A stretch of DNA of 64,000 bases from Strongylocentrotus droebachiensis. Taxonomy: Eukaryota > Echinodermata > Echinoidea > Camarodonta > Strongylocentrotidae. The DNA lies in NCBI GenBank assembly GCA_035222895.1, contig JAVYIG010005297.1:62001-126000 (forward strand). The letters are read 5' to 3'. The notes beneath the pieces were generated by a model. That model had not been told where the DNA came from. It saw only the letters and a list, made by a program, of their open reading frames with translations, and made no database searches. Both the position numbers and the translations under genes were made by a program. Below are positions 1 to 11,200 of this stretch, one piece after another. Every line of letters begins with the position of its first letter. The stretch's first letter is position 1.

Positions 1-29
1 ATGAAGTAAGGGATGAAAAACTCATAATC

Positions 30-290
30 TCAAAAAAGTAATAAGGCCTCAGAACCTAGTAGGGAATCGAGCGAAGAAGTAAGACAAAAATTATGATGAA
101 GCTGAATTAGCTTTGTTGTAGACTTTAGACTCTCTCTAAAATTAGACGTGTGCTCTAGTATAAGAACAGCAGAAGTGATGAATATGGGTGTGGCAAAAGC
201 AAGTGTAATGCTATACCAGTACATTGGTAGTTTGTGGAAAAGGCTTGCCAGAATAACTGCACATCCCAATACAATAGGGTTTAGAATGTG
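30..290 (-). other. candidate membrane-spanning exon, unrecognised (weak)
   Basis: An open minus-strand frame follows an AG acceptor-like site (complement of 291-292) and runs to a stop at 30-32. It begins HILNPIVLGCAVILASLF and contains two hydrophobic stretches that could be membrane segments (around VLGCAVILASLF and ITLAFATPIFITSAVLIL). The amino-acid content looks more protein-like than most short frames here. I do not recognise the family, there is no second exon to support it, and it touches the window edge. It could be the last exon of a gene running leftwards out of the window, or chance. Confidence 0.2.
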
Positions 291-480
291 CTTGCCAGAG
301 AAAGTATGTGTGGCGCTCTAATGATATTACAGGTGATAATAGAAATGGGAGACAATTGAATAAAAGGCCAGACTTCAAGCCACTGATAAATTCAAGACAA
401 TAATATTTACAAATGTAAAGTTCTTTTAAAGTTAAGTCATTACAACTAGATCTACATGTATATAAAGAAAATTCTGTCTG

Positions 481-593
481 CTCCTAGTAAGACTCGTGGG
501 GCGTTGCAAATTGATTGCAAGGTGCAAAATTTGCAACTGATATTTGCAATCGATTGCAACTCAACTTTCTTGCAACGCCCCACTACACTAGTC
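481..593. repeat. short inverted-repeat (MITE-like) element
   Basis: The left end GTGGGGCGTTGCAA and the right end TTGCAACGCCCCAC are perfect inverted copies enclosing about 85 bp rich in TTGCAAT/ATTGCAA. A related, less symmetric stretch at about 713-822 carries the same TTGCAA words and ends with AAACGCCCCATG. This suggests two copies of one small non-autonomous family side by side. No coding potential. Confidence 0.55.
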
Positions 594-712
594 TATAGAC
601 TATAGTCTACTAAATTTTCTAGGATTTTGTTAGGATTAAAGTTTTAACAATTATATTAAGTTAACTAGATCTAGCTTTTATTCTCCCCCTCTCTCTCTCT
701 CTCTTACTAATG

Positions 713-822
713 ATGCATTGCAAGAAAGTTGCTATCAATTAGCAAATTTGCAATTAATCGCAAGACATTACGCTTGCTTTGGGAATTTGCAATTGATTGC
801 AACTTGCTTGAAACGCCCCATG
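713..822. repeat. diverged relative of the TTGCAA inverted-repeat element
   Basis: Shares the TTGCAAGAAAGTTG and TTGCAATTGATTGCAA words and the CGCCCCA end with the element at 481-593. It lacks a well preserved left arm. The short open frame across it is not supported as a gene. Confidence 0.4.
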
Positions 823-974
823 CACAAGAGCCATTCGGTGAAGCCAGACATACATGTAGATGAACAGCCTTTTCACACACAGCTAAAATTCATTGTATCT
901 AGAGATGATTAGTATAAACGTGTTTAACTCAACAGTTTTAAACATGTTTATAGAAAATTTTCTGTGTGTGAACA

Positions 975-2018
975 CAAGGCTGCCAACTCTCACGCAATCT
1001 GCGTGAGTCTCACGCAATTCACCCCATTCTCAAGCTCTCACGCTGATCATAGAAACTCTCACGCTGAACCCCGAAAATAGAAACTAAAAAAAAAAAATGT
1101 CTATTACATGTATATCGGATATTCAATATCCCTGCCGAAAGTTTTAACATTTTTTTAACCACACATGCGCAAAGCTAAACCATCAATGCAAATTGGTTTT
1201 GGTTTGCCGCGCAAAGACAAGATAGTGAATTGCGATTGGCTTATCCTGCGTGTGCGAGTGACGTCGTCACTTTACTATGAAGCGGGGTTTTTGTGCGAGA
1301 CACGACAAGCGAGTGTCGATGCCATGGCCTGTCATCGCTGTACATTGCGCCCGGCGCCCGGCCCCCAGCCCGGCCCGGCCCGGGTGGCTCAGTGTTTGCG
1401 ATCGGATAATGGGCCTGGGCCGTCCTCTTTAGCCCTTTACGACCATATCGGCCATATGGTACAGTACTTCAGGCTTCAGCCGGTACAGGTGAGTTTATAA
1501 ACTCTTGTCTTGAAATATTGATATTCATGGTTTCGATCGTTTATACGAGAGTAAGAATGATTTTGGAAGGGTGCTTGTATATAATTGATATGGCAGTCAT
1601 ATTAACTATGTTCTGTATATCTATTGAGAACAAAATTTTGATTTAATTTTTTTCCAAAAAGAGTGTGTTGAGAGTGTGACTGTGTCTGAGGTTCAACTGC
1701 TAAGCTTATAAAGACAGTTGATTTGGAATAATGCACTTACAAATGTGGAAGTTTGTATTTTTTCAAGGTCAGTGTACTTCATGAAATCAATTAACCTATT
1801 TTAATCCTGCCTTATGTATTTGTGGAATCAGGGTTAAAGTATGCACCAGATTGCACCATTTCGATTGCAAAATTGTAAAAGCTCCCTACCGTGGAAGGGG
1901 GACACCCCCCTTCCACGTACACCATCCCTCCCCTCGGGCGCTTTGCGCCCTCGGGCTTGGTCGCTTCGCTCCCTCGCAATGTCTCACTCCAAACTCTTTC
2001 CAAAGGTTGGCAGCCCTG
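975..2018. mobile_element. non-autonomous DNA transposon with CA(A/G)GGCTGCCAAC ends
   Basis: The left end CAAGGCTGCCAAC (975) is inverted at the right end GTTGGCAGCCCTG (to 2018). Both ends are flanked by GAACA (970-974 and 2019-2023), a candidate 5-bp target duplication. Inside are CTCACGC boxes that fold with GCGTGAG near the left end. A GC-rich core follows at about 1310-1400, and near the right end there are small hairpins (GGGCGCTTTGCGCCC; TGGAAGGGGG with CCCCCTTCCA). No transposase frame is visible. The superfamily cannot be fixed from the ends alone. Confidence 0.55.
1165..1488 (+). promoter_or_regulatory. promoter-like GC-rich block with a donor-like site (weak)
   Basis: Within the 975-2018 element, this stretch has an octamer-like ATGCAAAT overlapping an inverted CCAAT (ATTGG), a CRE-like TGACGTCG, a CpG-rich core and a good splice donor CAG/GTGAGT at 1488/1489. 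It could be an element-borne promoter with a first exon, or an ancient exon captured by the element. The open frame across it (1165-1500) has no recognisable domain. It is about 3.7 kb upstream of DNMT1 exon 1, and no link between them can be shown. Confidence 0.2.
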
Positions 2019-2394
2019 GAACATCGTTTACACGATGTTGGGATAGAAACAAAGTCGCGATTCATACGCCCCTAAAAGCAGGCTGTAGATCCGAAGTTCG
2101 TATCTAGAGAGCTTGATATTTTGTGTATGAACGGTTATTCGTGTTTAAACGTGTTTAAACTGGATGGAGCGTGCGCTTTGTTTGACATGCATGACCTTCA
2201 ATGCGCAATTAATGGCACTACTGCACATTTTAAAAGCAGTAGTTAATCACGAAACGATTAACGATCGCTCCAAAATGTCTGTGTGTGAATGATGTCGTAT
2301 GTACAGCTGATTAGTTTAAAGCCCTTAATAAACTAATCATGTTTTGAAAAAGTCTATAGAATTTTAGCTGTGTGTGAAAAGGCTGCTAGTCTCA

Positions 2395-2800
2395 GCGGCA
2401 CATATAACCCAAAACGAACTAGATCTAGAAGTCTATGATTTAGCTTAGTTAGAATGATCATTTAGTCTAGAGGTCTAGCTTAGTTAGATTGATGTAACGT
2501 AGGCCTACGGCTACGGTCTAGACAGAAAAAATTCTGTCTAAACTCTAGGCCTAGACCCTATTCTAGGCCTAGACTAATCTAGGCCTACTTGGAAGTTTTT
2601 AATTTTATTAATTTTAATACTCCATAGATCTAGACTCTAGGCCTAGAAATAGAATCTAGGCCTAACAGTTAGACCTAGATCTAAACAGATTTTTTTTTCT
2701 TTCAGTGCTCTCCTCCAACTTTATGCAGAACATCTCGGGTCTATCCCAAAACGAAATAGGCCTAGACCTACAATGATTTTTCGTTCTAACTTAGTTAGGT
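2395..2800. repeat. TAGGCCTA/TAGATCTA-rich intergenic sequence
   Basis: Short palindromic words (TAGGCCTA, TCTAGAC, TAGATCTA) recur many times over about 400 bp with no fixed period. No gene is seen. This word usage also appears near 5280-5460 and 6390-6720. Confidence 0.4.
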
Positions 2801-3004
2801 TACGTATTGACTTGAATGATGATTCATAATGATAGTTGATACTCAGTTAAATCATGGAGTAACGAGTTACTAGCCTAGTAACTGGCTAGTAACTCCATGG
2901 TTAAATCACCGTCACTATACGAGTACGACCACTGCACTGACTGAGCTGTGAGCAGTCAGCTGAATAAAGTCTCATTTTCAATTTCTAATAAAACGTCATT
3001 AAAG

Positions 3005-3256
3005 TTAAAAGGATATTATTAACAATGGGAGTGTTTCGTTCAGCTTCAGTCTGCAAGTTTCCTTGCTCCATGATGAGATATCATCAATGCTTGATTCCTG
3101 AGACATTTCATCAAAACAGAGTAAACTGAAGTCAAAGATCACCACTACTAAGAATACTAGCAAATCCCGGTGCGGCGATGCTCGACGTGAGGCGTACCGT
3201 ACCCGGGTACCGTCCGGCTGGACTGGACGTTTGTTGTTAGCTCCAAGTCCGATCAA
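3005..3256 (-). other. candidate divergent first coding exon (weak)
   Basis: A minus-strand frame of 83 codons lies in a locally GC- and CpG-rich island (about 3160-3320), the usual setting for a promoter. The second half reads MSQESSIDDISSWSKETC and then RLKLNETLPL, which looks protein-like; a GTTAAT donor-like site follows at the CCATT/GTTAAT step. It could be the first exon of a gene transcribed away from DNMT1. No partner exon was found, and the family is not recognised. Confidence 0.2.
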
Positions 3257-4934
3257 ACTTTCGCGGCGAGGCTGATCAATTAAATTCCCCGCTAGCGAAT
3301 ATACGTCGCCGGGTGCCAGTTTCTCGAAACCAACAACAAGACAGTCGTAACTTTATCCACCAACTAAACTACAGAGGCTAAACCGCTGTTTGCGTCTTAT
3401 CTCTCATATGGGAGAAGAGAAAATTAAAATGATTTACGATATTTAAAAAAAACAAGGCTTCAACAAAATATTAGAATGAAGAAAGAAATAGCCTTCGAAC
3501 GTTAAAACACATGTTTTAAAGCCCCACTGTCCTACTTGTAGCTACTTGCTCCCTCTATATAGAAAACTTCCCAAATCGGTGCCTGTTGGTTCCCCAGAAT
3601 CCTCTATTCCTTATGTTATTTGAGAGCTAAGTTGGTGAGATAGCCACCTGTCAGTGACCTTGCTGTGTGGTCTAATCCCTCCTAGCCACACTAGTGTTGA
3701 TAAGCTTTAAACTCTTCAGTTTACACATTTGAAAATATTTAATCTATCTCTTGAAATCTGTCATAGCGTCTGCATAACAACTAGAGAATATACTTTTTAT
3801 GATGGATTGCCCGCCACAGTGGCGGATTAACCATTCCTTTCAGGATTTTTCTGATTAAAAAAAATAAATTGTAATAACCTTTTACCATGCAAAATATTTC
3901 GGATATTTTCTTTTCATACAAATATTGAATTGTTCGAGTCAGAATATAATTTTCACCTTTAAACTGATAACGTATGCAGAACTGAACATATGGTTTAAGA
4001 GTTCAAACTGATTTAAAACCTAGAACTAACAGCAATGGTAAAACTCCTCTAGATGTTCTCTTATTTACAGTGACAGTGTAATGATTTAAAACGGGCCCCA
4101 GTCGATCACATTCTATAACGATCTACATATCATTAGTGTTAGTCAGTCCAATGATCCCACAATTTTTATTTTTTTTAATAACAAGCCTATCTATTTTTTC
4201 GATTTTATCATTATTTTATTTTTGGTCTTTGGGTTGGGTTTTGTTACTTTTGTTTATTATCACGATCTTTATGCCTGACTTCATTTTTGTAATGACAATG
4301 TAAAAACTAACGCGTAGATTCAGTTTAGTTCGGGGGGGGGGGGCCGGGGCATTAATGTTTGAAGATAGTAATATATTTTCATACAAATGTTCATATAAAG
4401 AAGGGTGTATAGCTGGTGGACTTCTTGTCTACCCAATATGACATGTGATGGTGCTTGCACATCGGCTAACGTTTTTGGTTATGACCATAGAGCTATATAC
4501 TACTTATTAATATATATCTCTATGGTTTAATATGCCAGAGATATGGGTCAGGATGCTGCAGTCACTGATCTTTGCAAAGAGGGCTACGTGAAACGCGAAG
4601 CGGACAAGTACTAAGTAGCTTATTAGCGCTGATGTACTAAAAAGGTTAGACTTATGACGGTCTCGTTAAAACGGGCCCCTGCTCTGTCGCCCGTAAAGAT
4701 GGAGTTCGATTTCCGGGTTGTTATAGGTTGTACCATATTTACAAAAGGGGTGCACATATTCTATAAAAGTAATTAAATCATCATATTTGTTTTAAAAAAT
4801 AATATACAATAATTTGACATTATAAATATATATTCTTAATTATAATTAATATGAATATTATAATTCGTATAAGAAAATTAAATATCTTGTTAATCACTTA
4901 ACTATTTACCCCCTTAATAAAATAATCCAGTCTG

Positions 4935-4947
4935 TTTCGCGCCAAAA
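4935..4947 (+). promoter_or_regulatory. E2F site in the DNMT1 promoter
   Basis: TTTCGCGCCAAAA matches the E2F/DP consensus TTTSSCGC on both strands (TTTCGCGC forward, TTTGGCGC reverse). It lies 202 bp before the DNMT1 start codon. A second, one-mismatch box, TTCCGCGC, follows at 4951-4958. Vertebrate DNMT1 is an S-phase gene under Rb/E2F control, so a site here fits replication-coupled expression. The transcription start itself cannot be placed. Confidence 0.6.
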
Positions 4948-5148
4948 ATATTCCGCGCGACTTCAATTTGTCTGAGCAGAAGTAAACAATCCACATGTGT
5001 GTGAATGTCAGCTAGGTATCTGCGACCATAAATAGTCGGATCGAGATTTCAGCAGGTTGTTTTGTGGTGATTCAGGCTTGGAATGTTCGCATATTTGGTC
5101 TGACTTACATCTTGACATCACAGTAATCATCATACTAAAGCAATCAAG

Positions 5149-5201
5149 ATGCCTTCGAAGACGTTATGTGATCGAGTTATTCCAACGAACGTGAGAAACA
5201 G
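5149..5201 (+). CDS. DNMT1: DNMT1 exon 1 (start codon)
   Basis: ATG preceded by CAATCAAG, encoding [17 protein letters not shown], then a split Arg codon and donor AG/GTGAGG. The beginning MP-[SA]-[KR]-T resembles vertebrate DNMT1 (MPARTAP). Ends in phase 2. The start is chosen because the next exon joins in frame to give [11 protein letters not shown], parallel to human RRLKDLERD. Confidence 0.85.
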
Positions 5202-8200
5202 GTGAGGTGCATGCCGATTCTAGTACTTCATGAGAAACAACACAGTCACAGGTGGCCATGGTGGCCGTGGATCAGCTTGAATAACATTAGAATCTAATTA
5301 GACCTTTCTAAAGTTAGGCCTAACAACATTATTCATTAAATATTAATAGAAGATTCGAAAAGTCAAAAGACAACTTTTGATTTTTGAAATCTCAACAGAA
5401 GCTGATTGATAGACCATAGCCTAGACGAATAATAAGTAGATTCTCTAGACTCTAGAGTAAAACCGCCAAACTTCGGACGTTGCCAAGCTTCGGACAAAAA
5501 TCACTTCAACGGCTCGAACGCAAAATATGAGCCTAGCTCAGGCGGGTAACTTGCATGCATTTGATACTAGGCCTACTACTAACCTATATCGTTAGTACAA
5601 AAAGTTAGGGCAGGTTGCCGTCTGCAAAATTCACAAAAAACATCGAATTCAGAGACAGATTTCAGGTTACCTAGATTTTTACAGTTCCTTAACAGGGGAG
5701 TTAAGGTGTAGAGCCTCCAATATATCGATTACAAACAAATCCTTGGCATATTTCAGGTGGTTTCTGCCAAAATTATGGGAGCTTATGAGATATACTTTTT
5801 CACTCTATCGCGAAAATTTTCTAATGGCGGCAGTTACCACGGGCGCTCTTCCAAGCTTCGGACAGGCAACATTGAGTGTCATTTTGACTACGAAAAAATA
5901 GCGCTTTCGTAAGATTTTAGCACCAAAATATTGTATGAGTGTTGTGAAAAACACCTTTCTGATAGTTCTATCTAACTTAAATCTACCCAAAACGAAAAAA
6001 TAATACTTTTTTTCATGAAATCAACGCAGTCAAACTTACCCCCGTCGTACGATTTTGATCCGGTTTCCAAACCTCCGATGGATGCGCACTTTAGCGCGCG
6101 CGCTATACGTGCGCTATGCGCCGTACGTGCCCTATACGTGCGCTACACATGAACGTCCGAAGGTTGGCAAGTGCGTCCGAAGCTTGGCATGAAAACAGGT
6201 TCGGCGGGTAAGTAAATAATTATAGTTTTCCATTTCCTTTACTAATTTTCTTTTACATGATATACATAAACAGTATTTGTACAATAATAATATATTTGAT
6301 CTTTCAATAATTAAAAAAGAATTTAATGTTTTCCCCCGTTTTGTCTTAAGTGTCCGAAGTTTGGCGGTCTTACTCTAAGCAATTTGTCTAGATCTAGATC
6401 TAAGCCGATATTTAGATTAATCGGCGTTGTTCAGAAGCCTCAGGTGTAACTCAGGCGTGGAGATACCCTACTAGAACTAGACCAAACATTTCGTTCGTTA
6501 GCCTCTGATTTGTGTAGGGGTCGGCTCCTCTCTTTGGAGACAGAACGTACGTACAGGACCAAACACGCTACGGTGTAGGTTAGGTGGATAGATCTATCCA
6601 CGAAACTTGGCAAAACTACCGGCCAAATTCCATATTTCACAAGATGCATATCCGCTGCATCTTATTTTGACAATTGGGCCTAGAGCTAAGCTATTATATT
6701 AGATCTATAGACCCTATATCGGTTCCACTTACCAACTTGACTGAAATAATCTGTTTAATGGTCCCTTTTTAGGAAATTTATGGGTCTAAATCGACATCCA
6801 TGTTGAAAATCTTGCAGCCGTATTTTAAACTCTCGCTGCGCATGACGTCATCTAAATCTCATCCCTTCTAGTAGGGTGTCTGATCGCGCACCCGATGATG
6901 TGTGCTAAAATTCCTCCCATAGAGATTGCACGCATCCCTATGCAGTCTACGTGCATCGCGCGACCATGCAAAAAAAGGTTGTTTTTTTTTCAATTCGAGA
7001 TTCAAACCTTTATCTGTTGTGATCCTGAAGGTGATACTCAATAAATGAGGTGTCATATGAAAGAGCAGGTGAATTCCAATATTTCCAAAGGGGGGTCATC
7101 TCGAAATTCTAAAAATATCTTGGTCAAAACAGCAATTTAAACATTGTGTCCTGGCTAACTTTGAGGTTTGCCACTTTTGAGATATGACGCCCCGATCAAT
7201 AAGTAGTCCCAGTCCTAAGGAATAATTCTATGCGCTTATATTTTAGCTAGCACCCAGGGATCACAAAAGATTACAGTTTAAAAATAGGCCTACCCTTCGC
7301 CCTAATTGGGGGCCTGCGCTCCGTTTAGTCCAAACCATGGTTACATCGTGAACATCTCAGCGTACGAACGAAACCCGAAATTCAATTACACATTATAGTG
7401 AATGAAAGTATGGCTAGCCATTCGCGCAATAGAACCCGGAAGTGAATACACGTTATAGTCAATGGCAATATCGCGTAGCAACGTGCACGTTGTCTCCGCA
7501 ATATTGCCATTGACTAAAACGTGTATTCACTTCCTGGTTTTTTTGCGCGAACGGCTAGCCATACTAGTCAATGGCAGGTATCGCGGAGACAACGTGGCTC
7601 AAGCTGCAAGTCGCGCACTCAGCTTAGCAACATGCGTACGATATGCATACGCTTGCATATCGCGCGATACGGCTGTTTGGCTCAATTTAGCAAAACAACA
7701 TCACTCTGCGTGGACGTCTTTTTCGTCGATTCTGACCAAAATGATATGAATATACCAGCGTGTTGGAGGGGCTGTATCTTTTGATAGAAATATCGGTGAG
7801 ACTTCAAATTTGAAATATATTATTCTGATTACATTTTTTATTCAAATTTCAAACAATAATGGTGAAAAACGATCCCAAAATGAAAATTGAAAAATCGATC
7901 AGACACCCTACTTCTAGTCTACGCGCAAGGCAAAATTATTATGAAGGAAAAACTGTGCATTAGTTTAGTATACTATTACTAAACTAGCGTTAACTCATAC
8001 CCCTTTCTAACTGGCTTCTATCGGAGTCACACCTATGAAAATATCGATTGAATTTTCCTTATGTAAACAAAGGTGAAACCGCAGTTTTCCCTCTGTCGCT
8101 TTCTAACTGCCGGTGAAATTCTCTCGCTGTGGCGAGCCCTTGCCGGAAGTGAAGAATTATTGCGTAATTATTAAGCCCTCGCTCCATCTAGCTAGCATGC

Positions 8201-11200
8201 AGCATGTTCAACCATAAGTCAACAAACACAGCTGGTTACAATAAAGCGCGCGTACACTGCGACCGTTGACCATTTTAATCGCTGTTTTAATCGCCTTTTT
8301 CTCCCGAACGCTTTCATACTGGCCGTTTCATCGGTGTCACATCGATAGAATGAGAATTTCTCTTGCTCTTAAGCAGGAGAATTTAATCGCCTATTTCTCT
8401 TCTTTTCATCTGCTATTTAATCGCCTTTTTCTCCTCTGTTGCTTTCATAGTGGCCGTTTCATCGGATGCGTCCGGATGCATCTGATGAAAATCAGGCCAG
8501 TTAGAAAAGGGTATAAGGCGCATGCACGAAGTTGGCTGAACTTAGCAAAATTCTTGACCAATTTCAAAGTGCTTTGTATGAGAAGAAAAAAGAGTCCACT
8601 AGCGAACTCCAAAGCCAGTGTGCAATGTTCATCAGGTGCACGGCTAGAATGGTTTATTACCAACGCATTTTAGGTTTTGTTTACATTGATCAATCTTCAT
8701 GCAGGGGTATGGGTGCCAATTAAAGCTAGGTGATATCAATATCATATTTCATATTATCTCCTAGCTCATGGTCTAAGGCTAGCTTGGTATACTCATGTTC
8801 AGTGAATTAATTTGGTACCCTTGTAAATACAAGCATATTGATGCCTTGGAGAATTTATGGGGGAGGGCCACTACAGGTCTGTTCCTTCTTTAGAAGGGCT
8901 TGGTTGTGAAGAGAGACTACATGTAGGGATGTCAGACGCTCGCGCTGCAATCCTGAAATCGAGCCATCAATGTGCGTACGAGCCAACGGTGATTGTAGTC
9001 GAAATAAAAACATGCAATCTTTAAAAATTCATTAAAAATCAAAATTAGCAGGAAAGAACTAATTGATTAAGAATTACCGTAGATTAAAGTTGTATTCCGA
9101 TATTGGAAGCATTTTCTTCACAAGTAGAATCGTAGAATCAATCAAAATATGGCAGTAAAGATGAGCTCTAATTCGCCCATTGGCCCTTTGCAAGCGTTTG
9201 AAAGGCATTGTGGCAACCATGGCACTGCTTTTCTGTGACTCTCTGAAAAACTGCGCATGTTTACATCAAAATCTGGAGGTGATCCTGGGGTCACACAATG
9301 CCCAAATTTGGACATGCCATTCATGAAACTTGAGAAAATAATCCATGCGCATTGACTTTTTTGCCTACCCCATACTTTTAATATATTTGAGCAGTAAAAA
9401 AAAGTTCCAATTTATAGCGATCTTTTTCTTATAAAAATGAACTTTTTGCAAAAGTCAATGTTAGTATATTTATAAGTGATATTCAAGCTATCTTTGAGCC
9501 AAAAATCTAAGGGAAATTCATTCAGGATCATCTCCAGATAATCACAAACTTCCGATGTATACTACCCAAGACTGAACAACCGCAAGTCTTGACACTCGCC
9601 CTCAACCCCTGGTGATTCTGTGCTGAACACGTACGGACCGAACGAAATATTTGCAGCTAGAAACTACTTTCCATGGATAAATTGAGAATTTTGATCGACT
9701 ACAAACGTTGAATATAAGTTTTTCATAATTAAAGACTCCATTATTAAAGCAATAACTCAGTATTTATTATAGAAAAAGAAGTTGAAATGTTGAATGTGTG
9801 TACGAGTGAAATGCCGGGAGGAAGTAAAAATGAAAGAAAAGCGTGATGTTATCATCAAGCCGCAATGGCCACGTGCGCGCACGTGGAAATTTCCATTGTA
9901 AGCGCCGGCATGTGGCTCTTCTCCTAAGTGTACAAACTCCCTCTTTAAAAAAAGATAAAATGCAAGAAATTATTAAAACAATGTTTCAAGGGAAACTAAA
10001 CACTGTTTCGAGGGAAATTACGTAGAAATGAGCAATTCTAGTGACTCAGCTGTAATTGTAAATATACAGGTGTTATTCTCCTAATACATTTGTAACATTA
10101 CAAGAGGTTTTCTGGACATTTACCATATTTGTTTTCCTTTATCAAAAAGCAATTTTACATGTACTTGGAATTGATATATTTTTCCACCATGACTGCCAGA
10201 ATTTTAATCCAAGTTTACATTGAAATATCATCTTATATTTGTATCGCTGATTATTTGAAAATCTTTACTTGAAAATCAGCGATCCTCCAGATCCTCAAAT
10301 CGATCCTCAAATTTTATCAGGAAACATTTTTCCTGTGATATTTTTTTTTTTTTTAAATCTTCGTTTTTCTTTGTTTTTCTTTGTTTGTTGCCATGGCAAC
10401 CTTATATTTTAATTTTAAAATTGTTGTGGAAAGATGTCCCTGCCATTATCTTGGAATGCAAAGTGTTTTGAGTAGCAATTTGATCTGGAAAGTAAATACC
10501 GGTATATTAATTTTTAAATATTTTCTTATTTTCTTTGTTTTGTTTCCATGGCAACAATATATTTAATTTCAAGGTTTCTCTTAAAAATGTTGATAAAAAG
10601 AATATAATGAAGAAAAGTTCTGTTGAAATTTCAATGAGAAACAAGATATATTTTTTGAGATATGGCACATCAAACAATGCTTGCAATGTTGAGGTATGTA
10701 CTCTTTACTATGTACTTAAATTACACTCGGTGCCATGCTTACATTGTAATTTCCTATGCAAAAACTTCAGGAAATACCCCTAAATAAAAACATTAAAAAA
10801 TTAATATCTCGAGAATCGATTTATATTTTGACTCCATTTTTTTTCCATATTGAATGATAAATTGTGTTCTCCAAATACAGTGCAAAATTGTCATGATTTA
10901 ATGGACTTCAATTTTTAGTCTAACATCCCTACTACATGTACATAACATAGACTAAAGTTGCGTACACCAGTTATAGACAAGCTTGTAGTAATATGATTGA
11001 GACTTTAAAAATGCTCAAAATATACAATTCTAGCACGTCTCCTCTTTTTGAGCTTAGTACCACAAGCGCTATGGGCAACAGATTTAAACCGACTAAGGTA
11101 GAGCAGACAATGATATTCGTAGTAATTTGTTATCTATGAAAATACTTTATATGTGGAGAAGCCTTCCAAACCAAGTTGTGGAGGCTGATACTGTCTTTTA

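Noticed and set aside
7462-7784. Two 87-95-codon frames
   Set aside because: They lie inside the hairpin of a hAT-like element and have no recognisable protein features.
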